A stretch of DNA of 64,000 nucleotides from Clostridia bacterium (lineage in GTDB: Bacteria > Bacillota > Clostridia > Oscillospirales > Acutalibacteraceae): contig JAFYLQ010000018.1 of assembly GCA_017550105.1 (NCBI GenBank), forward strand, positions 1 to 64,000, read 5' to 3'. The notes beneath the pieces are model-generated. The model had not been told where the DNA came from and did no database searches. It saw only the letters and a list, made by a program, of their open reading frames with translations. Shown piece after piece: positions 1 through 8,747 of the stretch. The first letter of the stretch is position 1. Each line of letters starts with the position of its first letter. A program made the position numbers and the translations under genes.

Positions 1-1213
1 CGCAAGCAGCACCGGGAGATGCGCCAAGACCCTTACCTGCAGGAGTTGCAGCCTTAAGTGCTTTAGCATCGAACTGGGGATGAAGAAGAGTGTCAAGGTT
101 TCTGGGATCGATCATAGCAACAGCTTTCTTTTCGTCGATCATGCCTTCGTCAACGAGGTCACAAGCGATTTTAAGAGCAGCCTTTGCAGTTCTCTTACCA
201 TTTCTTGTCTGAAGCATATAGAGCTTACCTGCTTCAACAGTGAACTCCATATCCTGCATATCTCTGTAGTGATCTTCGAGGATTGCGCAAACCTTTGTGA
301 ACTCTGCGAATGCCTCGGGGAATTTGTCAGCCATTTCAGCGATGGGCATGGGAGTACGAACACCAGCAACAACGTCTTCACCCTGAGCGTTTACAAGGAA
401 TTCACCCATAAGGCCTTTTTCACCTGTAGCGGGGTCACGAGTGAAAGCAACACCAGTACCACAATCATCACCCATGTTACCGAATGCCATAGCCTGAACG
501 TTAACAGCAGTACCCCATGAGTAAGGGATATCGTTGTCACGACGGTAAACGTTTGCACGGGGGTTGTCCCATGAACGGAAAACTGCCTCTACAGCGCCCA
601 TAAGCTGTTCCTTGGGATCTGTGGGGAAATCTTTACCGATTTTTGATTTGTATTCAGCCTTGAACTGACCTGCAAGCTCTTTGAGGTCTTCAGCTGTAAG
701 CTCGATGTCCTGAGTAACGCCTTTAGCTTCCTTCATTTCATCGATGAGCTGCTCGAAGTATTTCTTACCAACTTCCATAACAACGTCAGAATACATCTGA
801 ATGAATCTTCTGTAGCAGTCATAAGCCCAACGAGCGTTGCCTGACTTTGCAGCCATAACTTCAACAACTTCTTCGTTAAGACCAAGGTTGAGGATTGTAT
901 CCATCATACCGGGCATTGATGCACGAGCACCTGAACGAACAGAAACGAGAAGGGGATTTTCCTTGTCGCCGAACTTCTTGCCAACAACGCCTTCCATTTT
1001 GTCGATGTATTCCATGATCTGTGCCTGGATATCATCGTTGATTTTTCTGCCGTCCTCATAGTACTGAGTACAAGCTTCAGTTGTGATTGTGAAACCCTGA
1101 GGAACAGGAAGACCGATGTTGGTCATTTCTGCAAGGTTTGCACCCTTACCACCGAGAAGCTCACGCATTGAAGCGTCGCCCTCTGAGAACAAATAAACGA
1201 ATTTTTTGCTCAT
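1..1213 (-). CDS. ppdK: Pyruvate, phosphate dikinase, N-terminal part (cut by window edge)
   Basis: PPDK interconverts pyruvate + ATP + Pi and PEP + AMP + PPi in the cytoplasm, a common glycolytic or gluconeogenic step in anaerobic Firmicutes. About 404 residues are present. Visible are the ATP-grasp hallmarks GGKGANLAEM near residue 22, SVRSGARASMPGMMDT near 91, and WDNPRANVYRR near 220. The frame runs off the left edge at KGLGASPGAA, the start of the swivelling phosphohistidine domain, so the catalytic His and the C-terminal PEP-binding barrel lie outside. The start is an ATG preceded by GGAGG 7 nt upstream. A weak minus-strand promoter (TGGAAA-17-TAAAAT) can be drawn at 1267-1295. Family identity is clear. 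Confidence 0.96.
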   Translation of the reverse strand, partial: MSKKFVYLFSEGDASMRELLGGKGANLAEMTNIGLPVPQGFTITTEACTQYYEDGRKINDDIQAQIMEYIDKMEGVVGKKFGDKENPLLVSVRSGARASMPGMMDTILNLGLNEEVVEVMAAKSGNARWAYDCYRRFIQMYSDVVMEVGKKYFEQLIDEMKEAKGVTQDIELTAEDLKELAGQFKAEYKSKIGKDFPTDPKEQLMGAVEAVFRSWDNPRANVYRRDNDIPYSWGTAVNVQAMAFGNMGDDCGTGVAFTRDPATGEKGLMGEFLVNAQGEDVVAGVRTPMPIAEMADKFPEAFAEFTKVCAILEDHYRDMQDMEFTVEAGKLYMLQTRNGKRTAKAALKIACDLVDEGMIDEKKAVAMIDPRNLDTLLHPQFDAKALKAATPAGKGLGASPGAAC

Positions 1214-1363
1214 AATTTACCTCCATAAATAATGTACATTTTAATGGGTATATTAAACCATCAATCATTTTAGCACATAATTTCTGATTTTTCCATAGTT
1301 TTATTGGAAAAAAGGCAGAATATTACAATATTTTTTTTGTTGAAGATTGACAATACAACATTA

Positions 1364-1397
1364 AATTAGGAATGAGGAATTAGGATTTAGGAATTAA
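1364..1397. repeat. Short imperfect TTAGGAA / GAGGAAT tandem repeat
   Basis: AT-rich stretch between ppdK and the nitroreductase gene built of near-repeats of attaggaat/gaggaatta. The same wording returns at 35105-35121 on the opposite strand. It has no coding potential and may be a low-complexity intergenic repeat typical of this genome. The rest of the spacer 1214-1363 holds only the ppdK promoter region. Confidence 0.5.
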
Positions 1398-1916
1398 TTA
1401 AAATTTATCGTAAAAAATAACCTCATCAATTGGTCTGAATTGGTTGTGGAAGTCGGCGGGGGTTGCATCCTCTGCAGGGTAGCCCATTACAAGAAGTGCT
1501 ACGGGCTCGACATTCTCGGGAATTTCAAAGGCATCCCTCATCTTTTTCGGGTCAAAGTGCATTACCCAGGTTGAGCCCACACCTAAGCTGTACGCACCGA
1601 GCATCATATGGGTCGTTACTATGCTGGCATCTGCTACGCCACAGGTTTTACCGTCGTATTTTCTTGTCCAGCATTCATCCTTGTTGTAGCAAACAAGCAT
1701 TGCCGTGGGTGCATCAAAATGACATCTTGTGCAATTTTTAAGCTTTTCAATTGCCTCATCCGTGTTAAGAACAAGTATTCTCTGAGGCTGATTGTTACAG
1801 CCCGTGGGTGCAAGGTGACCCGCTTCAAGAATTTTATCTACAATATCCTTCGGCAAATGTTCATTTGTGAATTTCCTCACAGAATAACGCTCTGCAATAA
1901 GCTTATAAAAATCCAT
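1398..1916 (-). CDS. Nitroreductase family protein
   Basis: 172 residues, the usual size of a small FMN-dependent nitroreductase. The N-terminal RYSVRKF segment (residues 10-16) binds the FMN phosphate in this fold. PTGCNNQPQR (37-46) and the C-terminal LLVMGYPAED are also typical. Such enzymes reduce nitro groups, quinones or flavins with NAD(P)H; the natural substrate cannot be told. Five cysteines in the central part (residues about 62-92, including NCTRC and KTCG) are more than usual and could bind metal, which is only a guess. It is separated from the recA operon upstream by a terminator hairpin at 1937-1970. GGAG lies 5-8 nt before the ATG. Confidence 0.88.
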   Translation of the reverse strand: MDFYKLIAERYSVRKFTNEHLPKDIVDKILEAGHLAPTGCNNQPQRILVLNTDEAIEKLKNCTRCHFDAPTAMLVCYNKDECWTRKYDGKTCGVADASIVTTHMMLGAYSLGVGSTWVMHFDPKKMRDAFEIPENVEPVALLVMGYPAEDATPADFHNQFRPIDEVIFYDKF

Positions 1917-1936
1917 AGTTTTATCCTCCGTATACT

Positions 1937-1970
1937 AAAACTAAGCAGCAAGGCTTTCCTTACTGCTTAG
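1937..1970 (-). terminator. Intrinsic terminator of the recA-cysS operon
   Basis: 13-bp stem with one mismatch, 1941-1953 pairing with 1958-1970, 4-nt loop, followed on the minus strand by TTTTAG. It lies between the last operon gene and the nitroreductase gene. Confidence 0.65.
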
Positions 1971-1977
1971 AAAAAAT

Positions 1978-2664
1978 TTATTCCTCGTATTCCCCTGCCG
2001 TTACGGTCATAACTGAAATAAGGTTATAGCCGTCCCCTGCTTCCTTAAGGGTAATATCCGCATATTTGTCGGGCTGTGCCGCCTGCACCGTGCCGTCGGG
2101 TGCAACCTCAACATTATTGGTGCTTACGTAGCCTATTCTGAGCACGATGAAGCCACCTGTTTTGTCAACGGACTCAATGCGAACGGTAAAGGGTGGCGTT
2201 ACACCCGTAAGGGGTACAACGTAGATGTTTTTGGTTGCATCATAAATGAACTCGTAACCGTAACCTACAACGTTGCCGTGTACTATGGGTGTTTCGTTGC
2301 CGAACATTGCATAGTAATATTCTTCAACGTCCGTTGCGGGAACCTCAAGACCCTTGTCGGTTACGTTATAAGCACCCGTTTTAACGTCGTCGTCAAGAAG
2401 TGAGCATACGGCAATATTGCGAAGCGCATCCTTGTTTGCCTTGGTAATATCCGAGAAGGGGTCGGGGTCAACACCAACTACCCACGTAAGGTAATTTGCA
2501 TACTTTGCATATTCGGCGGATTTATCGGTCTTTGATTCAACAAAGGAAATCACCGACATAACTATTGAAACCACGCCCACTATTGCAAGGATAAGCACAA
2601 GAAGACCCGCTATAAAGGGGCCTCTTTTTTTCTTCTTTTTTTCGAGGGTGATTACTTCATCCAT
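1978..2664 (-). CDS. Single-pass membrane protein of unknown function
   Basis: 228 residues, no family recognised. A lysine-rich cytoplasmic head (EKKKKKRG, residues 8-15) is followed by one strong transmembrane helix (about 18-40). The remaining ~185 residues are polar, without cysteines except one, and look like an extracytoplasmic beta-rich domain. It follows the yhbY-like gene by 4 nt and ends the recA operon, so it is co-transcribed with housekeeping genes. The topology is inferred from the positive-inside rule. It could be a cell-wall-associated or secretion-linked factor, but nothing in the sequence proves this. Confidence 0.75.
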   Translation of the reverse strand: MDEVITLEKKKKKRGPFIAGLLVLILAIVGVVSIVMSVISFVESKTDKSAEYAKYANYLTWVVGVDPDPFSDITKANKDALRNIAVCSLLDDDVKTGAYNVTDKGLEVPATDVEEYYYAMFGNETPIVHGNVVGYGYEFIYDATKNIYVVPLTGVTPPFTVRIESVDKTGGFIVLRIGYVSTNNVEVAPDGTVQAAQPDKYADITLKEAGDGYNLISVMTVTAGEYEE

Positions 2665-2668
2665 AATT

Positions 2669-3040
2669 TTACCTGCCGTATTTTCTTTTTGTGCGTTCAG
2701 TACGTCTTTCGAGGGCTTCTTTACGAGCCTTTTCCTTCTGACGTTTTTTCTTTTCGGCCTCTTTCTGGCGTAAAAGAAGGTTTATTCTGAAAACTACAAT
2801 GGTACCGCCGATTACCTGAACAATATCACAGCCTGTAGCCTCTGCAATTTTTTGTGCAAGTACCTTGGGCTCCTCAGGGGCGGATTCAAGGTGAACCTTT
2901 ATTTTAAAAAGCTCCCTTGTGTTAAAGGTATCCTCAAGTTGTGCCACAACAGCGTCGGTGATACCCTCTTTACCTATCTGAAAAATGGGGTCAAGACCGT
3001 TTGCCTCGGCACGTAATTTTGCTCTTTCTTTGCTTGTCAT
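2669..3040 (-). CDS. yhbY: YhbY-family (CRM domain) RNA-binding protein
   Basis: 123 residues. Residues 1-90 match the CRS1-YhbY domain of bacterial proteins that associate with pre-50S ribosomes. The start (MTSKERAKLRAEANGLDPI) and the loop QIGKEGITDAVV, the GxxG-like RNA-contact region, are characteristic, as is ELFKIKVH in the middle. Bacterial YhbY is about 97 residues; here a highly basic tail of ~33 residues (KKKRQKEKARKEALERR and on to RKYGR) is added, probably for extra rRNA contact. It sits 6 nt after cysS in the recA operon. The role in ribosome assembly is family knowledge, not shown here. Confidence 0.88.
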   Translation of the reverse strand: MTSKERAKLRAEANGLDPIFQIGKEGITDAVVAQLEDTFNTRELFKIKVHLESAPEEPKVLAQKIAEATGCDIVQVIGGTIVVFRINLLLRQKEAEKKKRQKEKARKEALERRTERTKRKYGR

Positions 3041-3046
3041 ATTATC

Positions 3047-4474
3047 TTATTCCTTTGACCATGTTGTACCCTCACGGGTATCAAGAAGTTTAATGCCTTT
3101 TTCCAAAAGCTCGTTACGGATTCTGTCCGCCTCTGCAAAGTTCTTTTCCTTTTTGGCGGCGGCTCTCAAAGCGATTTGCTCCTCAACGTAAAGGGTAAGC
3201 TCATCCTTTTCACCTGCGTCGCTCTCGTCCTTCTGTGCAAGCTTCTTTGCACCCTCAACAAGGTCAAGAGAAAGCACACGGTCGAAATCGTTGAGAAGGT
3301 AAACCTTTGTTTTATCGTTTGTTTTTTCCTTAAGAACGTCGTAAACTGCAGTAACTGCAAGGGATGTGTTGATATCGTTATCAAGTGCACCCTTAAAGGA
3401 CGCCGTAAGCTTTTCTACTGCTGCAGCGTCAAGCTCGTCACTTTCAACGGGGTTAAGAGCGGCAATTTTTTTAAGAAGCTTATCATAAGCGGTGGCCGCA
3501 CCGTCAAGATTTTCGTAAGAGAAAACAAGCTGTTTTCTGTAGTGGGACTGAAGGCAGAAGAATCTGTATGCCAAGGGATTATAGCCCTTTTCCTCAAGAA
3601 GTGAAACTGTAAGGAATTCGCCCTTTGATTTGCTCATTTTACCTGAGTTTGTGTTAAGGTGTAAAACGTGGAACCAATAATTACACCATTTGTGACCAAC
3701 GTAAGCCTCGCTCTGGGCAATTTCGTTGGTGTGGTGGGGGAAGGCATTGTCGATACCGCCGCAGTGGATATCAAGTCTTTCACCAAGGTGCTTAAGACTT
3801 ATAGCGGAGCATTCAATATGCCAACCTGGATAGCCCACGCCCCAGGGTGAATCCCATTTAAGCGCCTGCTCCTCAAACTTTGACTTTGTGAACCAAAGAA
3901 CGAAGTCGTTTTTGTTACGTTTATTTGTGTCCTCTTCAACACCGTCACGAACGCCGACCATAAGCTCCTCGCTGTCGTGCTTGTTGAAAACGTAATACTC
4001 GTCTAATTTTGAAGTATCAAAGTAAACGTTGCCCCCTGCTACGTAGGCATAATCCTTTTCAAGAAGGCCCTGAACCATGGTGATGAATTCTTCAATGCAG
4101 TTTGTTGCAGGTTCAACCACGTCGGGAACCTTGATGTTGAGCTTTTCGCAATCCGCAAAGAATGCATCCGTATAGAATTTGGCAATGTCCATAACGGTTT
4201 TATTCTCACGCTTTGCACCCTTGACCATTTTATCCTCGCCTGTATCGGCATCGCTTGAAAGGTGGCCAACGTCGGTAATGTTCATAACACGCTTCACGTC
4301 GTAACCGCTGTAGCGAAGGTGTTTTTCAAGCACGTCCTCCATAATATAGCTACGAAGGTTACCTATATGTGCAAAGTGGTAAACCGTAGGACCGCAGGTA
4401 TACATACTTACCTTGCCCTCTACGTTCTCCTTAAAATCTTCTTTTTTTCTTGTAAGTGAGTTATAAAGCTTCAT
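3047..4474 (-). CDS. cysS: Cysteinyl-tRNA synthetase
   Basis: Charges tRNA-Cys with cysteine. 475 residues, normal length. The class I signature [10 protein letters not shown] lies at about residues 34-43 and the KMSKSKG loop near 268. The zinc site is formed by Cys 28 (YTCGPTVY), the Cys of WHIECSAIS, the His in FPHHTNE and the Glu after it. The C-terminal helical domain carries the anticodon-binding part ([17 protein letters not shown]). The gene lies 17 nt downstream of pgsA and is in the recA operon. No T-box leader is possible in the short gap. Confidence 0.98.
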   Translation of the reverse strand: MKLYNSLTRKKEDFKENVEGKVSMYTCGPTVYHFAHIGNLRSYIMEDVLEKHLRYSGYDVKRVMNITDVGHLSSDADTGEDKMVKGAKRENKTVMDIAKFYTDAFFADCEKLNIKVPDVVEPATNCIEEFITMVQGLLEKDYAYVAGGNVYFDTSKLDEYYVFNKHDSEELMVGVRDGVEEDTNKRNKNDFVLWFTKSKFEEQALKWDSPWGVGYPGWHIECSAISLKHLGERLDIHCGGIDNAFPHHTNEIAQSEAYVGHKWCNYWFHVLHLNTNSGKMSKSKGEFLTVSLLEEKGYNPLAYRFFCLQSHYRKQLVFSYENLDGAATAYDKLLKKIAALNPVESDELDAAAVEKLTASFKGALDNDINTSLAVTAVYDVLKEKTNDKTKVYLLNDFDRVLSLDLVEGAKKLAQKDESDAGEKDELTLYVEEQIALRAAAKKEKNFAEADRIRNELLEKGIKLLDTREGTTWSKE

Positions 4475-4491
4475 ATTATCAACCCTGTCTG

Positions 4492-5064
4492 TTATTTAGA
4501 AAAATCTATAAGTTTAATTGACTGTTTCACGTACACGGCACCTGAAATTACACACAGCACCGCCGTAACCCACAAAAGACCGTTGGACACGGTGCTTAAA
4601 GGGAAACTCTCGCCCAAAATACCACATTCGTTAAGGTGGGCAAGTACCATTATAACAAGTGAAAACACCATCTGTGATACGGTTTTCATTTTGCCGTAAA
4701 TATTTGCGGGAATCACGACGCCCTGAGCCGTTGCCACTAATCTGAATGAGGTAATAGTAAACTCTCTTAATAATACTATCATAATTATCCAGATATTGCA
4801 AAGGTCAAATTTCATAAAGGCAAGAAGTGCCGCAGTTGTAAGTATTTTGTCCGCCACAGGATCAGCAAGCTGACCGAAAACCGTTACAATATTCCTTTTA
4901 CGCGCAATTTTGCCGTCAAGAAAATCCGTAAAGGAGCCAATGGCGAAAACTATAAGACCCCACATAAAATGGTATTTTATATTACTTAAAAACAAAGCAA
5001 GAAAAATCGGTGTGAGGATTATTCTTATTATTGTCAGTTGGTTAGGCAAATTCATATTTTTCAT
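4492..5064 (-). CDS. pgsA: CDP-diacylglycerol-glycerol-3-phosphate 3-phosphatidyltransferase
   Basis: Integral membrane enzyme making phosphatidylglycerol phosphate, the first committed step to phosphatidylglycerol. 190 residues, usual length, with about five to six membrane segments. The CDP-alcohol phosphotransferase motif D-x2-D-G-x2-A-R-x8-G-x3-D-x3-D is complete at about residues 46-71 (DFLDGKIARKR then GQLADPVAD). Its start overlaps the end of rimO by 4 nt, which indicates translational coupling. The rimO-pgsA neighbourhood with recA is common in Firmicutes. Confidence 0.95.
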   Translation of the reverse strand: MKNMNLPNQLTIIRIILTPIFLALFLSNIKYHFMWGLIVFAIGSFTDFLDGKIARKRNIVTVFGQLADPVADKILTTAALLAFMKFDLCNIWIIMIVLLREFTITSFRLVATAQGVVIPANIYGKMKTVSQMVFSLVIMVLAHLNECGILGESFPLSTVSNGLLWVTAVLCVISGAVYVKQSIKLIDFSK

Positions 5065-6389
5065 ATTGCTTCACCAATAAGGGAATAATCGTCCTTGTCA
5101 AAAATCTCAACAGGCACAATATCGCCGTCGTCAATTCTGTAGCCCGACGTAAGAATTACGTTGTTATCAATATCGGGAGCGTCCATATATGTTCTGCCAT
5201 AGTAACTGTCCGTATAGGGGTCATAGCCCTCAACAAGCACATCAAAGGTTTTGCCGATGCATTCCGCAAGCTTTTCTTCAGCAATTGTGTACTGCTGATT
5301 CATAATAACCTCGGCACGTTCTGCGGCAACCTCGGGGTCAACCTGATTGTCGAAATCGTATGCAGGAGTGCCCTCCTCACGGGAATATGCAAAGCAACCG
5401 ACTCTGTCGAGCCTTGCTTCGTTCACAAACTCTGAAAGAGTTGTAAATTCCTCGTCAGTTTCACCGGGGAAGCCTGTAATAAACGTACTTCTGAGAACTA
5501 CGTCGGGAATTTTGGCTCTTATTTTTTCAACAAGGGCAAGAAGGTTCTCTTTATCGCCCTTTCTGTTCATAGCCTTAAGAATTTTGCCGTCTGCGTGTTG
5601 CATTGGCATATCAATATAATTACAAACCTTGTCGTTTTCAGCAATGGCGTCAATAAGCTCGTCGGTAATTTTATCGGGATAGCAATAAAGAAGTCTTATC
5701 CACTGAAGCTTTTCGATTTCGCTAAGCTTATTTAAAAGCTCGGGAAGCTTAAGCTCACCGTAAAGGTCCTCGCCGTATTTTGTTGTGTCCTGAGCCACAA
5801 GGATTATCTCCTTAACGCCCTTTTCGCAAAGATTCTTTGCTTCGTCAATAACGTCGTCCATCTCACGGCTTCTGAAATCACCCCTGATGGAAGGAATTGC
5901 ACAGTATGAGCAACGGTTGCTGCAGCCCTCGGCAATTTTAAGGTAGGCAGTATATTCGGGAGTGGTAAGCACTCTGCCGCCGTTAAGGGGAAGCGCCTCC
6001 TTTTCGGGGAAGGACGTATAAAGCTCGTCGTTTTCAAAAAGAGCATCACAAACGGCAACGATATCTGCATTTGCACCAATACCCACAACGCCGTCAACCT
6101 CGGGAATTTCGGAAACAACCTCATCCTTATAACGCTGGGCAAGACAGCCTGTAACTACGATTTTACTTAAAAGCCCGTCTTCCTTAAGGTCTGCCATTTC
6201 AAGTATTGCATCAATTGATTCTTTTTTTGCATCCTCAATAAAGCCACAGGTGTTTACAATAACAACGTCTGCCTTATCTGCCTCCTGCACGAGGATATAG
6301 CCTGCATCAACAAGCTTTTTGAGCATTATCTCGGCATCCACCTGATTTTTGGGACAACCAAGACTAATCATTCCGACTTTTCGTGACAT
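5061..6389 (-). CDS. rimO: Ribosomal protein S12 methylthiotransferase RimO
   Basis: Radical SAM enzyme that methylthiolates an aspartate of ribosomal protein S12. 442 residues from the ATG at 6389, chosen because GAGGTGG is spaced correctly for it; a GTG three codons upstream would sit on the ribosome site. The N-terminal domain has LGCPKNQVDAE and the NTCGFIEDAKKES cluster-binding motif. The radical SAM motif CSNRCSYC follows near residue 145, and a C-terminal TRAM domain (VLVEGYDPYTDSYYGR) completes the family architecture. S12 specificity is assigned from the GFIEDAKKES signature. Confidence 0.95.
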   Translation of the reverse strand: MSRKVGMISLGCPKNQVDAEIMLKKLVDAGYILVQEADKADVVIVNTCGFIEDAKKESIDAILEMADLKEDGLLSKIVVTGCLAQRYKDEVVSEIPEVDGVVGIGANADIVAVCDALFENDELYTSFPEKEALPLNGGRVLTTPEYTAYLKIAEGCSNRCSYCAIPSIRGDFRSREMDDVIDEAKNLCEKGVKEIILVAQDTTKYGEDLYGELKLPELLNKLSEIEKLQWIRLLYCYPDKITDELIDAIAENDKVCNYIDMPMQHADGKILKAMNRKGDKENLLALVEKIRAKIPDVVLRSTFITGFPGETDEEFTTLSEFVNEARLDRVGCFAYSREEGTPAYDFDNQVDPEVAAERAEVIMNQQYTIAEEKLAECIGKTFDVLVEGYDPYTDSYYGRTYMDAPDIDNNVILTSGYRIDDGDIVPVEIFDKDDYSLIGEAI

Positions 6390-6402
6390 AATTTCCACCT
6401 CA

Positions 6403-7014
6403 TTATTGGGGCATTTCTACGCCCATTTCTGAAAAAGCATCTTTAATATCGCGGTAAGAATAGCCCATTCTTATAAAACGGTTCACTAATCTTTTTCGGT
6501 CCTTTTCATTTTCGAGATTTTTCTCGTATTTTGACCCTAACATATCTATAATACGCTGAATTGGCTCGTTGTCAAGTATTTTCAAGGTATTATCAATGGT
6601 TTCGGGGTCAATTCCCTTGTTTTTTAATTCGTATGATATCCTTTTTATATCATACTTTTTCACTTTAAAAAGATATTCGGTATACTCACGGCAATATTCT
6701 TCATCATTAAGATATCCGAATGAATTTATTTTATCAATGGCTCTGCTTGCCGCCTCATCACCGAACTTCATTTTGAGCTTGTTGTATAATTCCTTTTCGG
6801 AATACCCCCTCATGGACAGGTACTTCAAGCCCTTTTCGTAAGCAGAGCGAAAGCCTGCCTCCCCCTCGAGGGAAGCAAGCTCGTCTTCTGTAATTTCCTG
6901 ACCCTCCGAATACCCTGAGCGATACCAGAAGTCATCGTACAGGGTAAGGGTATATTTATTATCAATGTATATGTGTACCTTGTTGCCGTTACCCGGCTTT
7001 GAAGTAATTATCAT
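6403..7014 (-). CDS. recX: Regulatory protein RecX
   Basis: RecX binds RecA filaments and modulates recombinase activity. 203 residues, the longer Firmicute form. The body is a series of three-helix repeats (YSEKELYNKLKMKFGDEAA; INSFGYLNDEEYCREY; YELKNKGIDPETID; FIRMGYSYRDIKDAF) as expected for the family. It begins 5 nt after the recA stop codon with no strong own ribosome site, so translation probably depends on recA. The preceding ~65 residues are divergent. Confidence 0.93.
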   Translation of the reverse strand: MIITSKPGNGNKVHIYIDNKYTLTLYDDFWYRSGYSEGQEITEDELASLEGEAGFRSAYEKGLKYLSMRGYSEKELYNKLKMKFGDEAASRAIDKINSFGYLNDEEYCREYTEYLFKVKKYDIKRISYELKNKGIDPETIDNTLKILDNEPIQRIIDMLGSKYEKNLENEKDRKRLVNRFIRMGYSYRDIKDAFSEMGVEMPQ

Positions 7015-7019
7015 TTTGA

Positions 7020-8126
7020 TTAATCGTCAACGGCTATGTCAATTTTAGCCCTTGCCTTTTCCTTTGTTACAGGCTCTGCGGCGGCTACGGGTGCAGCCTC
7101 TCTGCGGGAAATGGGGTTTCTTGCAGAAATTGCATTGCGGATAGCCTCACGAACCTTGCCTTCGATTTCGGCACAGAATTCGGGATTCTGACGGATGTAT
7201 TCCTTAACGTTGTCACGACCCTGTCCGAGACGCTCCTCGCCATAATAGAACCACGCACCGCTTTTTCTGACAATTTCCATTTTAACTGCAAGGTCAAGAA
7301 TTTCACCGTATTTGGAGATACCCTCGCCGTACATAATATCAAACTCTGCCTCTTTAAAGGGAGGAGCAACCTTGTTTTTAACGATTTTTGCCCTTGTACG
7401 TGAGCCGATGAACTCGTTACCCGCACCCTTTAACTGCTCAACACGTCTTACGTCCATACGGATTGTTGAGTAGAATTTAAGAGCACGACCGCCTGTTGTA
7501 ACCTCGGGGTTACCATAAATAACGCCAACCTTTTCACGAAGCTGGTTGATGAAAATAACAGTTGTGTTTGACTTTGCAATTGCGCCTGTGAGCTTTCTTA
7601 AGGCCTGTGACATAAGACGGGCGTGAAGACCCACGTGTGAGTCACCCATTTCACCCTCGATTTCTGCCTTGGGAACAAGAGCCGCTACAGAGTCCACAAC
7701 AATAACGTCAAGAGCACCGGAGCGAGCAAGATACTCGGTAATCTCAAGAGCCTGTTCACCGTTGTCGGGCTGTGAGACAAGAAGTGAATCAATATCAACA
7801 CCAAGCGCCGCCGCATAAACGGGGTCAAGCGCATGCTCGGCGTCAATAAATGCCGCTTCGCCACCCATTTTCTGAGCCTCTGCCACTACGTGGAGAGCAA
7901 GTGTGGTTTTACCTGAGCTTTCGGGACCGTATATCTCGATAATTCTGCCCTTGGGAAGACCACCGATACCTGTTGCCGCGTCAAGTGCAATTGAGCCTGT
8001 GGGAATAGCCTCAATGCTCATACCCATATTTTCGCCAAGGCGCATAACTGCACCCTTACCGAAATTCTTTTCTATTTGTGTGAGGGCTGTTTCAAGCGCC
8101 TTTGATTTTTCTGATCTGTCTGCCAT
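7020..8126 (-). CDS. recA: Recombinase RecA
   Basis: ATP-dependent strand-exchange protein and co-protease for LexA. 368 residues. Walker [14 protein letters not shown] near residue 67, the conserved IDAEHALDP near 95, [19 protein letters not shown] (L1 region) near 145, and the L2 region with [10 protein letters not shown] near 195 are all intact. The C-terminal tail is Ala/Lys/Asp-rich. The start has AAGGAG spaced 8 nt. The promoter and a LexA box lie at 8146-8200, so it should be SOS-induced. First gene of a seven-gene operon. Confidence 0.99.
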   Translation of the reverse strand: MADRSEKSKALETALTQIEKNFGKGAVMRLGENMGMSIEAIPTGSIALDAATGIGGLPKGRIIEIYGPESSGKTTLALHVVAEAQKMGGEAAFIDAEHALDPVYAAALGVDIDSLLVSQPDNGEQALEITEYLARSGALDVIVVDSVAALVPKAEIEGEMGDSHVGLHARLMSQALRKLTGAIAKSNTTVIFINQLREKVGVIYGNPEVTTGGRALKFYSTIRMDVRRVEQLKGAGNEFIGSRTRAKIVKNKVAPPFKEAEFDIMYGEGISKYGEILDLAVKMEIVRKSGAWFYYGEERLGQGRDNVKEYIRQNPEFCAEIEGKVREAIRNAISARNPISRREAAPVAAAEPVTKEKARAKIDIAVDD

Positions 8127-8145
8127 TGTAATACTCCTTCCAAAG

Positions 8146-8159
8146 TGTACAAATGTTCG
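8146..8159 (-). promoter_or_regulatory. LexA (SOS) box of recA
   Basis: Minus-strand CGAACATTTGTACA, one change from the Gram-positive SOS consensus CGAAC-N4-GTTCG core. It lies between the predicted transcription start (~8165) and the recA ribosome site, where a bound repressor would block transcription. A lexA gene with similar boxes is present at 55234-55824. Confidence 0.75.
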
Positions 8160-8171
8160 GTTTCAACGAGT

Positions 8172-8200
8172 ATTATATATGATAATTTCTTAAAAATCAA
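8172..8200 (-). promoter_or_regulatory. recA promoter
   Basis: Minus strand TTGATT (8195-8200), 17-nt spacer, TATAAT (8172-8177). Good sigma-A match directly upstream of the LexA box. Confidence 0.75.
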
Positions 8201-8281
8201 GCAATTTTCAAAAAAAAGTTTAAAATATTACCGCAGAATATGTAAAAGTTCATAAAAAGAGTGATTTTATAAAAAAAATAC

Positions 8282-8310
8282 TTGCATTTGCATTGAAAAG
8301 GTGATATCAT
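8282..8310 (+). promoter_or_regulatory. rpmB promoter
   Basis: TTGCAT (8282-8287), 17-nt spacer, TATCAT (8305-8310). About 68 nt before the rpmB ATG. The spacer 8201-8281 shows nothing else. Confidence 0.55.
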
Positions 8311-8378
8311 ACGTTCGTTGTCTTATGTTTAGACTTATTTAGGCTATATTTATGATTATATGAAGGAGGTGCAGCTCA

Positions 8379-8567
8379 ATGGCAAAATGCGAATTTTGTA
8401 ACAAAGAGGTTGCTTTCGGCATCAAGGTTTCTCACTCACACAGACGTTCAAACAGAACATGGAAACCCAACGTTAAGAGAGTTAAGGCAATCGTTAACGG
8501 CTCTCCCCGTAGAGTTTATGCTTGCACACGCTGCTTGCGCTCCGGTAAGGTTACCCGCGCTATCTAA
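8379..8567 (+). CDS. rpmB: 50S ribosomal protein L28, zinc-binding form
   Basis: 62 residues, normal length, basic. Both CxxC pairs are present (CEFC at 4-7 and CTRC at 50-53), so this is the C+ paralogue type that binds zinc; genomes may carry a C- twin used under zinc limitation. A perfect AAGGAGGTG ribosome site precedes the ATG. It is a single-gene unit with its own promoter and terminator. Confidence 0.97.
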   Translation: MAKCEFCNKEVAFGIKVSHSHRRSNRTWKPNVKRVKAIVNGSPRRVYACTRCLRSGKVTRAI

Positions 8568-8590
8568 GTGAATCAATCACAAAGCAATTC

Positions 8591-8630
8591 AGCTCCGAAG
8601 TTTGCTTCGGAGCTTTGCTTTTTTTATTTT
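8591..8630 (+). terminator. rpmB terminator
   Basis: 10-bp perfect stem AGCTCCGAAG / CTTCGGAGCT (8591-8600, 8605-8614), 4-nt loop, followed by a T-rich run. Confidence 0.9.
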
Positions 8631-8680
8631 CTTTTACGTTTTATATAAAAGAATATTCAAAAATTGTTTAAACATTCCAA

Positions 8681-8709
8681 TTGCAATTGCGCACTGCATA
8701 TTATATAAT
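8681..8709 (+). promoter_or_regulatory. Promoter of the LRR-dockerin gene
   Basis: TTGCAA (8681-8686), 17-nt spacer, TATAAT (8704-8709), 38 nt before the start codon. Confidence 0.65.
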
Positions 8710-8747
8710 GTATATTAGATAATTATCAAAGCATAGGATGTGATTTA

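Noticed and set aside
80..520. Plus-strand ORF of 146 codons opposite ppdK
   Set aside because: Shadow of the PPDK reading frame on the other strand; no ribosome site and no family match.
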